From assembly GCF_030150205.1 (NCBI RefSeq), contig NZ_JASLGT010000008.1, forward strand, positions 496,001 through 560,000: a DNA stretch of 64,000 bases, in the 5' to 3' direction. Positions 42,886 to 51,716 of this stretch are shown in pieces. Position 1 is the first letter of the stretch. The number at the start of each line of letters is the position of its first letter. This stretch comes from Niabella sp. GTDB lineage: Bacteria; Bacteroidota; Bacteroidia; Chitinophagales; Chitinophagaceae. The notes under the pieces are model-generated. The model ran no database searches, was not told the DNA's origin, and saw only the letters and a list, made by a program, of their open reading frames with translations. Both the position numbers and the translations under genes were made by a program.

Positions 42886-43623
42886 TTAATTATAGTCAAT
42901 TCCTTTTTCCCTTGCCAGCAGAATAAACCTAAAGGGATCAAAGCCAAATGTGTGAGTGGTATAACGCAGCCGGTGCACGCGCCCGTTGGCAGGCGCCACA
43001 TCTGATGCAGCCACCACGGCATTAACCCAAGATGAATAAGGATAGGCCTGGTCGGGTACATACGACAACATCAGCTGGCGATAGCCTTTGTACTTTAATA
43101 TGGTAGCGCCTCCAACTGTATTGGGATCACCGCTGACAGCATCGTTATAAATAACACCGATATTCATTGGTGCCTGGCTCACCGATTCAAACAGTGCACC
43201 TTTATAGGTATCTAACGCGAGGGTATCAACCTGTGTATAATCCTTAAGCCCCCTGTTGCCCGGGAAGATATACATTTGTAAAAACTGCCGCCAAACTTCC
43301 GGCTTTATCTGTTCAAAACGGGTTACACTGCCGGCACCCACCTTCACCTGGAAGTCGTTAACAGCATCCAGTATTTTTTTAAAACAGGGGTCCGGAGGAG
43401 CAAAAAAAGTAAGCTGATCTTTAGTCAGCGATGCTTCCAGTCCGGCATATTTTACAACACGCACCAACGTGTCAAAATAGAGCGTATCCGATTTTAGATA
43501 GTCCATTATGGTACCATTAAACCTGGGATCATTAATGCCTGTATCTTCATAGTAACTGTTCTTTTTACAGGCGCTGAAAATGATCAGTACCAAAATCGGC
43601 AGGAAAAATAGTTGTTTCATCAT
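42886..43623 (-). CDS. fasciclin (FAS1)-domain lipoprotein
   Basis: A 245-residue lipoprotein (IIFSACKKNS lipobox). A single FAS1-type domain includes NGTIMDYLKSDTLYFDTLVRVVKYAGLE and the QLTFFAPPDPCFKKIL stretch equivalent to the TVFAPTNxAF signature. The C-terminus has GRVHRLRYTTHTFGFDPFRF in place of the usual NGxVHxID ending. FAS1 domains mediate adhesion. It is one of two fasciclin proteins in the operon, each after a SusD. Start 43623 or the adjacent Met at 43620. Confidence 0.78.
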   Translation of the reverse strand: MMKQLFFLPILVLIIFSACKKNSYYEDTGINDPRFNGTIMDYLKSDTLYFDTLVRVVKYAGLEASLTKDQLTFFAPPDPCFKKILDAVNDFQVKVGAGSVTRFEQIKPEVWRQFLQMYIFPGNRGLKDYTQVDTLALDTYKGALFESVSQAPMNIGVIYNDAVSGDPNTVGGATILKYKGYRQLMLSYVPDQAYPYSSWVNAVVAASDVAPANGRVHRLRYTTHTFGFDPFRFILLAREKGIDYN

Positions 43624-43660
43624 TTTATAATTTCGTGCGGTTTTATTAAACACGGCCGTT

Positions 43661-45220
43661 TTAATTATTCCCCCAATAGGTATTCAAGGTCATGTAAGGA
43701 TTGTTGGTTAATGCATTTGAGCTGATGGGCCAGGTCCAGGCACCTCTTACAAAGTTGCTGTACAGGATCGGCCGATCGCAGTATTTGGGATCATAAACCT
43801 TACGGGTACGCACCATATCATAATATGCATGCCCTTCACCAATAAGCTCCCGCCGCTCTTCCCAGAATATGGCATCCGTCAGTCCGCTTTGGTCATCACC
43901 CCCCGTTGAAGCTCCGGTATATGCGTCTGCTCCTGCACGCCGCCGCACCTGGTTGAGCAGGTCCATTGCCTTCGCGCTGTTTTTTTCAAGATTGGCCAAT
44001 GCTTCTGCCTGCAGTAACAATGCGCCTGCATATCTGAAAATAATAAAGTAGTTACTTAGCGATGCTGTTGTATTGTTTTCGCCAAGCGCCAGGTTAAAGA
44101 ATTTAAAACACTGCATGGAGCCATCCTCGTTGTATATATTATTATCGAACCAGGCGGTTTTACGGCCATCCGTTACATCAGCAGGAAATAACTTTTTAAG
44201 ATACCCATCCTTATAAGTAAGCTCCGATTTGGTACTGTTCTGATTCAATTGGATATATGGGTAGTGCAGTACAGCACCGGTGAAGGTACGGCGGATATTG
44301 CCCAGCACATCGCCATAGTTTACGTTTTGAGGTACTTCAAACAATCCTTCTTCGGATCTGCCTGCAAAGACCAATGCGATCTCTGAAAGATTCAGCAGGC
44401 GGTAAGCACCGCCGGCAGTCAGCTCATCGCCCAAACGATCCGTTTCCTGGTAGTAGCTTTTTGCATTTTCCGGATCAATACCGGCCAGCCACATATTAAA
44501 ATACATTTGCAATGCCAGTGCACTTCCCCGCATCGCTCTAACGGCACGGTCTGCCGGGTCGTCGGGCGTCCAGGGCAGGTATGTTTTGTATGCTTCCAGT
44601 TCTGCGATGCAGGCTTTTGCAACTGTTACATCCTTTGTGCGCGGCAATGCTGCATCATTGTATGCATTGGTATAGTAAGGTACGTCGCCAAACAACCGGA
44701 TAAGGAAAAAATAACTCACACAACGCATAAATACGGCTTCTGCCTGGTACTTTTTAACCATCGCATCGGTAATCGACGCATCAGACTCCTTTACGGAAGG
44801 TGCTTTGTCAAAAAGTATATTGGCCGACTGGATGACTTTGTAAATAGGCGACCAATCTCCGATATAGTCCCAGGCGCCGTGTAACTGCCAATAGGTATCC
44901 ACATTATTCTGTTCCCTTTTCGTTGTTACCAGGGTTCGGATCTGGTTAGCAGACAGCAGGCTGAAATCGCCCCGGGGGGGATAAGCCCCCGCCCCCACCG
45001 GCATGCAGCGCAGATCCCCTACCATAATAAGCCCTGAGCGGATGGCCACGCCTTCACGAAATAAGCGATACACTTCCCGGGTAAAGCTTTCCATATCCTG
45101 CCGGGTCTTCCAGAAATTATTCCCGGAAAGGCTGTCCAGCGAATCCACATTTAAAAATTTCTTACACCCGCTGCAAAGCGTGATGAAAAAAACGATGACT
45201 ATTAAAATGCTCTTCTTCAT
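43661..45220 (-). CDS. SusD/RagB-family surface glycan-binding lipoprotein
   Basis: A 519-residue lipoprotein (TLCSGCKKFLNVD). It shows the SusD N-terminal block (FWKTRQDMESFTREVYRLF), the TPR-like helices with AEAVFMRCVSYFFLIRLFGDVPYYT, and the C-terminal LLNQVRRRAG and FWEERRELIGEGHAYYDMVR motifs. It forms a lidded complex with the SusC protein whose gene ends 10 bases upstream. The substrate is not readable from sequence. Confidence 0.92.
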   Translation of the reverse strand: MKKSILIVIVFFITLCSGCKKFLNVDSLDSLSGNNFWKTRQDMESFTREVYRLFREGVAIRSGLIMVGDLRCMPVGAGAYPPRGDFSLLSANQIRTLVTTKREQNNVDTYWQLHGAWDYIGDWSPIYKVIQSANILFDKAPSVKESDASITDAMVKKYQAEAVFMRCVSYFFLIRLFGDVPYYTNAYNDAALPRTKDVTVAKACIAELEAYKTYLPWTPDDPADRAVRAMRGSALALQMYFNMWLAGIDPENAKSYYQETDRLGDELTAGGAYRLLNLSEIALVFAGRSEEGLFEVPQNVNYGDVLGNIRRTFTGAVLHYPYIQLNQNSTKSELTYKDGYLKKLFPADVTDGRKTAWFDNNIYNEDGSMQCFKFFNLALGENNTTASLSNYFIIFRYAGALLLQAEALANLEKNSAKAMDLLNQVRRRAGADAYTGASTGGDDQSGLTDAIFWEERRELIGEGHAYYDMVRTRKVYDPKYCDRPILYSNFVRGAWTWPISSNALTNNPYMTLNTYWGNN

Positions 45221-45230
45221 TCCTGCAATT

Positions 45231-48200
45231 TTAAAATTGAATATTTACCCCCAACGTATAACTCCGCCTGTTTGGATAGCCGTCGGACCGGTCTTTCCCC
45301 AAATCGGTTACCAATTCGGGATCAGGTCCGCTGTAGTTGGAAAACGTATATACATTATTGGCTGTGGCATACACCTGGAACCTTGTCATTCTGTAACGGC
45401 GGGTAAACGATTTGGGCAACATATAAGAAAGTGTTACTGCGTTTATTTTAAAATAGGAGCCGTCCTCCATAAATAAGGTCTGATCATACCGGAAGGGATT
45501 GTATAAGGAGGTGTACAGGTAATTATACGGGTTGGGAAGGGTTCCGTCAGGATTGGAGGGCGACCAGAATTTAGTATCGCCTACGGGAATGAAGCTGGCG
45601 TCCTTTTGCACATTAAACGGCGTACTGTAAGCTGCCAGGCGTTGTGCCAGGGCATTGTTTAAAATATCCCGTCCATAAAGGTAGGACATGTTGATGTTTA
45701 GAGACCAGCCGCCATACTTTAAGAAGGACTGGATCCCTCCGGTAATTTTTGTGGCTGCGCTGCCGGCAATTACCCGGTCTTTGGCATCCGAAACATAGTT
45801 CCCGTCAAGGTCCGTCCAATAGGGATCTCCCGCCTGGAAGTAATAAGTACCGCCATCCGTCTTTACGCGGTAAGGCAGCCCCGTTGCCGGATCTACGGGT
45901 ACATCGTTATTGCTTTTAAAAACGCCCCGGTAATCATATAGAATGTAACTGAGGTTGCTGCGTCCCAGCCGGTAAACGATATCCTGCTTATTGTCCTTAT
46001 CATTGTAAATGATCAGCCGGCTATTGCCCGGCAGGCCGGTCATTACATTTTTATTAATCGCGCCGTTCATACTTAAATTCCATTGCCATTTTGAGGAAAC
46101 GGGCAGCGGTGCCAACGTCAGCGTTAACTCATAACCATAGTTCACTTCGCTCATGCTGTTCAATTTAATTTTTCCATAGGCATTGTGATCTGCCAGCTCA
46201 TAGTCATACAATTCATTATCCACCTGGTTGTAGTAGGTTTCAAATGTAGCGGTGTAGCGGTTATTGAGGAATCCAAGGTCTAAACCAAAGTTGTACTTCG
46301 AAGTCGTTTTTGGTGCCAGGTTCGGATTGGGAATATAGTCCCAAACGGTACCAATCGTACTGTTGTTATTAAACCGGCCAGTGTACAGATATTTACCGTT
46401 TGCATCAAAAACAGAACCCTGTGGTGTCGTGCTTTTCCCCCAGTCAAACCGGGCGCCACCCAGGCTCAGCCAGTTAAGATCCTCCAGGAACGGTTCTTTA
46501 TAAAAATTCCAGCGTCCTGCAATAGTGGGGTTTTTAGCAAACGGGCGATTAGGACCGTTAGATGATGTACCGTTGGTACTGTAGGTAAGATCCAGCATGT
46601 ACCGGTCCATATAATTGTAACTCAATACCGCTCCATTCGTAAGCATCCGTTCTCCGGCCTTATAGTTATCAATAATTCCCCATAAGCTGCTGTTACCGCC
46701 GCCGCCAAACGGGCCTTCGTACTGATCGTTCGGGGAACCGCTGTATAACATCGCTTTGGGATAATAATTGCGTATGGTCATTTCATTAAACACATAAGAA
46801 TTAATCCGGTGCTTATTTCCTCCAAATTCTCTGTTATACTCCAGCATAGCCCGGTTGTTTAATTCCTGCTTGCGGTCATCGTATACATAGAGCTCTGCTA
46901 CGTTATTGTTAATGGAAGATGGCCTGAAATTACTTTCGCGCCCGACGTTATAAGCATAACTGAACACATCGCGTACTGCCAGGTTTTTTATAAACCGGTA
47001 CCAGGCATTAATATTGGTTTGCAGGCTATTGGTTTTATTTTCGTTGCGGGTAGAAAAATTTCCCAATGCAGTAGTGTTGCCGCCAAAAAATGAGGGCCGG
47101 GGCAACAGTGATGAAGCACTGGTGGCATTGGCCACACCGGTTTGAGATACGCCATTGCCACTGCCTTTTTGCTGCTCACCCAACGCTGCCATCAGGGTGG
47201 TGCTCACCTTAAAGTTATCTGTTGGCAGGTAGTCTGCATTCATAGACAGGTTGTAACGGGTAAAACCGGTGTTTTTAATGATACCCTGGTCCTTCGCATA
47301 ATTCATGTTTATTTTATAGTTAAACTTCTGGTCGCCCCCGGATGCGGATATATTGTGCGACATATTATACGTAGGCCCGTAAAAAACAGACTGCCAGTTG
47401 GTGGAATTATTATAGTATGGGTTTAAAAAGTCGGATAAAGCCGGGTTCATATCAATCTTATCGCGCCCGCTGTACAGGCTGGTATCGTTCGCCAGTATTT
47501 CCTGTATGCGCAAGGTTCTTTCTAATTGACCGCCCACTACACTTTTCAGTTTCGGCACGGTATTGATATAAAACTTTCCAGCGTAACTTACGATGGGCAC
47601 TTTGGATTTTCCTCTTTTGGTAGTTACCAACACCACGCCATAGGCCGCCCTTGATCCATACAGCGCTGTGGCAGCCGCACTCTTCAAAAAACTGATCTCC
47701 GCAATATCTTCCGGAGGAATTAATGCAAGCGGGCTGGTACCGGGGCCGCTTTGATCAAACCCGTATTCATACCCGGAGTTTACATCCACGGGAACCCCAT
47801 CAATTACGAAAAGCGGTGAAGTTGGCGACAGGAAGGCATCATTGCCCGAACCGGAAACAGAGCCGGAAGAAAGTCCCCTCAGGTTCATGGTGGTTCTTGC
47901 ACCTGGCATACCGGTTGTATTCTGCACGTTTACGCCTGCTACCCGACCCTGAAGCAATTCAGTAAAATTGGATACCGGTACATTCTGTATATCTTCTCCG
48001 CTCAACGTAACCGTAGATCCTGTTGCAGTAATTTTTGAACGTCGCTGAAAGCCTTGCACCACCACGCCCTGCATGGCATCGGCAGAGGTTTCCATCCACA
48101 CTTCCAGGTCTGTTTTGCCTTTTATTGAAACGGATTTATTCTTATACCCGATATTGGAAAAATGCAGGGTAGCAGCGTTTGCCGCTACAACTACCGTAAA

Positions 48201-48395
48201 ATTTCCATTTCCATCTGTTGCGGCCAACGCATGTGATGAATCAGATAAACTTACGGTTACACCAACCAATGGTTGCTTATTGGATTGATCAAGCACCTTA
48301 CCGGTGACCTTACGGGCATCCTGAGCCTGCAGAGCCGTTCCGGAAATCAATGCCAGTAGTATAAGGAGAAAATAGCGCATGTTGCTGAAGTTCAT
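45231..48395 (-). CDS. SusC/RagA-family TonB-dependent outer membrane transporter
   Basis: A 1054-residue transporter. After the signal peptide (to LQAQ), residues about 27-105 form the carboxypeptidase D regulatory-like domain (VTGKVLDQSNKQPLVGVTVSL). The plug starts near VVVQGFQRRSKITATGS and includes GRVAGVNVQN and TTMNLRGLSSG. A long 22-strand-type barrel ends in YPNRRSYTLGVNIQF. It imports bound oligosaccharides or glycopeptides with energy from TonB-ExbBD. It is paired with the SusD 10 bases downstream. Met at 48380 is an alternative start. Confidence 0.93.
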   Translation of the reverse strand: MNFSNMRYFLLILLALISGTALQAQDARKVTGKVLDQSNKQPLVGVTVSLSDSSHALAATDGNGNFTVVVAANAATLHFSNIGYKNKSVSIKGKTDLEVWMETSADAMQGVVVQGFQRRSKITATGSTVTLSGEDIQNVPVSNFTELLQGRVAGVNVQNTTGMPGARTTMNLRGLSSGSVSGSGNDAFLSPTSPLFVIDGVPVDVNSGYEYGFDQSGPGTSPLALIPPEDIAEISFLKSAAATALYGSRAAYGVVLVTTKRGKSKVPIVSYAGKFYINTVPKLKSVVGGQLERTLRIQEILANDTSLYSGRDKIDMNPALSDFLNPYYNNSTNWQSVFYGPTYNMSHNISASGGDQKFNYKINMNYAKDQGIIKNTGFTRYNLSMNADYLPTDNFKVSTTLMAALGEQQKGSGNGVSQTGVANATSASSLLPRPSFFGGNTTALGNFSTRNENKTNSLQTNINAWYRFIKNLAVRDVFSYAYNVGRESNFRPSSINNNVAELYVYDDRKQELNNRAMLEYNREFGGNKHRINSYVFNEMTIRNYYPKAMLYSGSPNDQYEGPFGGGGNSSLWGIIDNYKAGERMLTNGAVLSYNYMDRYMLDLTYSTNGTSSNGPNRPFAKNPTIAGRWNFYKEPFLEDLNWLSLGGARFDWGKSTTPQGSVFDANGKYLYTGRFNNNSTIGTVWDYIPNPNLAPKTTSKYNFGLDLGFLNNRYTATFETYYNQVDNELYDYELADHNAYGKIKLNSMSEVNYGYELTLTLAPLPVSSKWQWNLSMNGAINKNVMTGLPGNSRLIIYNDKDNKQDIVYRLGRSNLSYILYDYRGVFKSNNDVPVDPATGLPYRVKTDGGTYYFQAGDPYWTDLDGNYVSDAKDRVIAGSAATKITGGIQSFLKYGGWSLNINMSYLYGRDILNNALAQRLAAYSTPFNVQKDASFIPVGDTKFWSPSNPDGTLPNPYNYLYTSLYNPFRYDQTLFMEDGSYFKINAVTLSYMLPKSFTRRYRMTRFQVYATANNVYTFSNYSGPDPELVTDLGKDRSDGYPNRRSYTLGVNIQF

Positions 48396-48409
48396 ATCTG
48401 CTTAAAAAA

Positions 48410-49429
48410 TTAATCGTTACTAAACTTGGGCGTTTCTTTTTTAAAGGCGAAAATGATCTCCCAATCGCCTTTGGCATAAATGGCAAAGTCAAACTGCATG
48501 TTCGCTACCTGGCGCAGGCCGCCAAACCCCAACCGCTCATATCCAAAATCAAGATGCGCCATAGTTCCGTCCGAATTGGTATAGTCTGTCCGGCGCTCTA
48601 CAAGGGGTATTGGGTAAGCAACGTCATATTTTACATAGGTATTGGTTTGTTTCCTGTTAAAGCCATGAATTAACGTAGCCCATTTGGTAAGATTGAATTT
48701 TGCCGGATCAATCAACTGGTTATTGGCATCTAAAAAGCGAAAAGTGAGGGAAGATCCGGTGTTGGATACTTTATGAAAGGTTACATCGATATCATTGGAA
48801 TAGAGGGCACTTTCCGTGGAATCCCCGATAATTCCTGAAACAGACTGCGGATGCAGGGATTCATTAATAACGTTCCCCGTAATGACATCCGCGTTATTGG
48901 GCCAGTATTCCTGCTCGCGATAAGGGATCAACCGCATCCCTTCCACAATTTTGCGTCCGCCCTTATTGCTTACTTCCACATCAAATACATAACCGGAATC
49001 CGGCTGCGGGCGAACGATGTTGGAATTGGCACTTTGCCACATAATAAATTCACCGGAATGATCGCGTATTTCAAATAAAGGATGTGCTTCCATTTTTCTT
49101 TTTGCTTCTATTTCCGCCAGCGAAGTTTCCAGCCCGGTATACGGTTGCGTCCATACAAGAACCGGAAAGGTTTTTTGCAACTCTGGTGCCGGCCCGCCGT
49201 CATAGGTACGGATATTCAACATCCGGAAATTTAAAGGCCTGGAAGAATGGATATCTGTAAAATTATCAGCAAAGAGCGTTGTTCTTCCCAGGAATGGCTG
49301 ATAGGTTGTGGTTACAAACTGAGAGCTCAGATCAAAAGCATCTTTATCTGAAGGAAGATATTTTTTATAGCACCCCTGTAACCCCGCAACAGATAAAAGC
49401 AGCAAGGCACTTAAACAAAAATTTTTCAT
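48410..49429 (-). CDS. DUF5007-like lipoprotein
   Basis: A 339-residue lipoprotein (SVAGLQGCYKKY lipobox). The rest is a beta-rich soluble protein with no recognised catalytic motif. It resembles what I remember as DUF5007, found beside SusC/D and fasciclin genes in Bacteroidota. I chose ATG 49429, where the signal peptide starts; an upstream Met at 49462 would overlap the preceding fasciclin gene. It lies between fasciclin gene 2 (20 bases) and susC (14 bases). Confidence 0.68.
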   Translation of the reverse strand: MKNFCLSALLLLSVAGLQGCYKKYLPSDKDAFDLSSQFVTTTYQPFLGRTTLFADNFTDIHSSRPLNFRMLNIRTYDGGPAPELQKTFPVLVWTQPYTGLETSLAEIEAKRKMEAHPLFEIRDHSGEFIMWQSANSNIVRPQPDSGYVFDVEVSNKGGRKIVEGMRLIPYREQEYWPNNADVITGNVINESLHPQSVSGIIGDSTESALYSNDIDVTFHKVSNTGSSLTFRFLDANNQLIDPAKFNLTKWATLIHGFNRKQTNTYVKYDVAYPIPLVERRTDYTNSDGTMAHLDFGYERLGFGGLRQVANMQFDFAIYAKGDWEIIFAFKKETPKFSND

Positions 49430-49449
49430 TTTATACGTATTTATCTGCA

Positions 49450-50121
49450 CTATTGATTCCACCTTTTTATTACCTGGTTAAAGCCAAATTCATTTGCATA
49501 CGCCAATACATGAATAACACCATTGCTGGCTTTAATATTTACCACCTGCGTAGGCTCCACCACCCATTTTGATGCAAATCCGGATTTGTTTGTATAGGCA
49601 AAATTTACGCTCACCGGCCCGCCGTTTACAATACCCTGTGCGCCATCGATAAAACGCTGTGCATGTAGGGAATCGCCATAGCGAATGGATTTAAGATACA
49701 AGCCATCTACATAGAGCATGCTATCTGTAGGATAATACCCCCTTACTGCATAAAGATCCACCAGGGTATCCAGCTGGGCGGCATTCACTGTTTTCAGATC
49801 AAGCGGCGGTTTATTGCTTCCCATACGCACCACATTTAAATTTTGAAGCGCGATCCTGAAATTGTTATTTACGGGAGCAAAAATGGTATACCTGCCTGTG
49901 GCGTTACTTAAACTGTCTTTTAGCCAGGTACTGCGGTCCATCACCTCCAGGAGCGAATCAAACACACCTTGCTTAGACTTCAGGTACTCATAAACGGTAC
50001 CATTGAATACATTTTCTTTATTTGTAAAATCGTAATAACCATCCGGTTTCTTTTTGCAGGAAACCAGGCAGGCCATCAGCGTGCAACAAACAAGTATATA
50101 TACTACCACTATTTTTTTCAT
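49450..50121 (-). CDS. second fasciclin (FAS1)-domain lipoprotein
   Basis: A 223-residue lipoprotein (CLVSCKKKPDG lipobox). The FAS1 domain is clear: NVFNGTVYEYLKSKQGVFDSLL, the RYTIFAPVNNNFR signature and KASNGVIHVLAYAN near the end, close to the consensus NGVIHVID. It is paralogous to the fasciclin protein at 42886 and occupies the same position after a SusD. A role in adhesion, or in holding the surface complex, is inferred. Confidence 0.82.
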   Translation of the reverse strand: MKKIVVVYILVCCTLMACLVSCKKKPDGYYDFTNKENVFNGTVYEYLKSKQGVFDSLLEVMDRSTWLKDSLSNATGRYTIFAPVNNNFRIALQNLNVVRMGSNKPPLDLKTVNAAQLDTLVDLYAVRGYYPTDSMLYVDGLYLKSIRYGDSLHAQRFIDGAQGIVNGGPVSVNFAYTNKSGFASKWVVEPTQVVNIKASNGVIHVLAYANEFGFNQVIKRWNQ

Positions 50122-50155
50122 TACAATAGATTTTATCTATAAATCGGGCCGGGAA

Positions 50156-51697
50156 TCATTTCCAATAAGCTGTTTGCTGAATCAATGGATTTCTATCGAT
50201 CACATCCTGGCTTACCGGCCAGTAAATTCCACCCTGCTGCCGCAAAGCATTAAAAGCAGCATCGTTATTTTTTATTTGCTTGTAACGTACCCAGTCATAC
50301 CAGGCCCAGGCCTCACCCATTAATTCCCGCTGACGTTCATGAAATATATTTTCCAGGAGCCCATCCGTAGTATTCAGCAGTTTAAGACCCCGGCTAAACC
50401 GAAGGCCATTGAGTATATCCAGGGCGTCGTTCATCTGCCCCAGTACCGTAAGTGCCTCCGCTTTCAATAAGCGCAGTTCCTCCAGCCTTGTAAATATTAC
50501 CGGTGAACTGTAAACGGTAATCACATTGGTATTCTGGCCTGCGGTATTCTGTTGTATACCCCCGGTACCAATTGCTTTTATTTTGCTGAAAATGGTGAGG
50601 TTGGCAGCAGACTTTGAAAAATAATAAGAATGTACTACACCTACGCTGTCTACATAAAAACGCTGATCGTTGGGCTCGTTAAAAATATTGATGATGCGGG
50701 TATCCGGGATATATACCAACGGATTGGCCCGGGGTATGAGCGGATTGGCAAGCGTAAGGTTTTCAATATGCCCGGTGGGTGTGGCCTCGCCGTCAATAGC
50801 GGAAAAACCCAAAGAGAAGACCTGGTTGGAATTCTGGTTCAAAAAGAAACCGTCCGAACGGGTAAGATCAGCAACAGTAGAGCCGTTCATACCGGAATAA
50901 GCTGCGTTACTTAATACAAAATCTGCATATACCGACGCATCGAGGTACCGGTTGTCCCATGCTGCAATATGGGCCAGGTACGCATAAGCTGCATTACGGG
51001 TAATTAAAGCACCGGCCCATTTATTGAGATCACCTCCATAATAGAGCCCGGGAAAATAACTGGCTAAAATATTTCCATAGATATACGGCAATACCGGAGC
51101 CGCCTCTTTCAATTGCTCTTCTGCATATTTCAACACCGATTTTGCCTGGGAACGCGGAAGCTTTGGAAAGGCCCCATCATACGATTGGGTCATCAGCGGT
51201 ACATCGCCCCATATACGCACCATATAAAAATAGGTAATGCCGATTACCGCTTTCATTTGAGCAATGTCCACACTATTATTAAGCTTTGTATACTGCGGGT
51301 CTTTCCCCACTATTGCACCGGAACGTTCGATGAATAAATTAGCAGCATTGATCACTGCATAAAATTTCCGCCAGTTAGACACCTCGTTCAACAGTGCGTA
51401 GGATTGCCGGAGATTGCCATCGATCACCGCCTGCAGGTCGGGCCGGTTTATTGCGGTAAACGCCCCTCCCCTTAACTCTCCGTACAACCAGTTGGCTTCA
51501 TTTTCGGCAAGTGCGGTACGCAGCAATCCATAGGTGCCTAACAATGCGGAACGTGCATCATTGAGCGACGACCAGGCATTGCTTTCATTGATCAGATTGG
51601 TGGCCTTTATATCTAATAATTTCCGGCAGCCACTACCCATTACTGCTGCAAACAGCAACAGGGTTACCAGGTTTACGATTCTGTTTCTACTACGCAT
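50156..51697 (-). CDS. SusD/RagB-family surface glycan-binding lipoprotein
   Basis: A 513-residue lipoprotein (VMGSGCRKLLDIK). SusD features include NAWSSLNDARSALLGTYGLLR at the N-terminus, AVIGITYFYMVRIWGDVPLMT in the helical core, and IFHERQRELMGEAWAWYDWVRYK at the C-terminus. It is the partner of the SusC protein encoded 19 bases upstream. It is only distantly similar to the SusD at 43661, so the two pairs may take different ligands. Confidence 0.92.
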   Translation of the reverse strand: MRSRNRIVNLVTLLLFAAVMGSGCRKLLDIKATNLINESNAWSSLNDARSALLGTYGLLRTALAENEANWLYGELRGGAFTAINRPDLQAVIDGNLRQSYALLNEVSNWRKFYAVINAANLFIERSGAIVGKDPQYTKLNNSVDIAQMKAVIGITYFYMVRIWGDVPLMTQSYDGAFPKLPRSQAKSVLKYAEEQLKEAAPVLPYIYGNILASYFPGLYYGGDLNKWAGALITRNAAYAYLAHIAAWDNRYLDASVYADFVLSNAAYSGMNGSTVADLTRSDGFFLNQNSNQVFSLGFSAIDGEATPTGHIENLTLANPLIPRANPLVYIPDTRIINIFNEPNDQRFYVDSVGVVHSYYFSKSAANLTIFSKIKAIGTGGIQQNTAGQNTNVITVYSSPVIFTRLEELRLLKAEALTVLGQMNDALDILNGLRFSRGLKLLNTTDGLLENIFHERQRELMGEAWAWYDWVRYKQIKNNDAAFNALRQQGGIYWPVSQDVIDRNPLIQQTAYWK

Positions 51698-51716
51698 TGT
51701 AATACAGTTGCTGTTT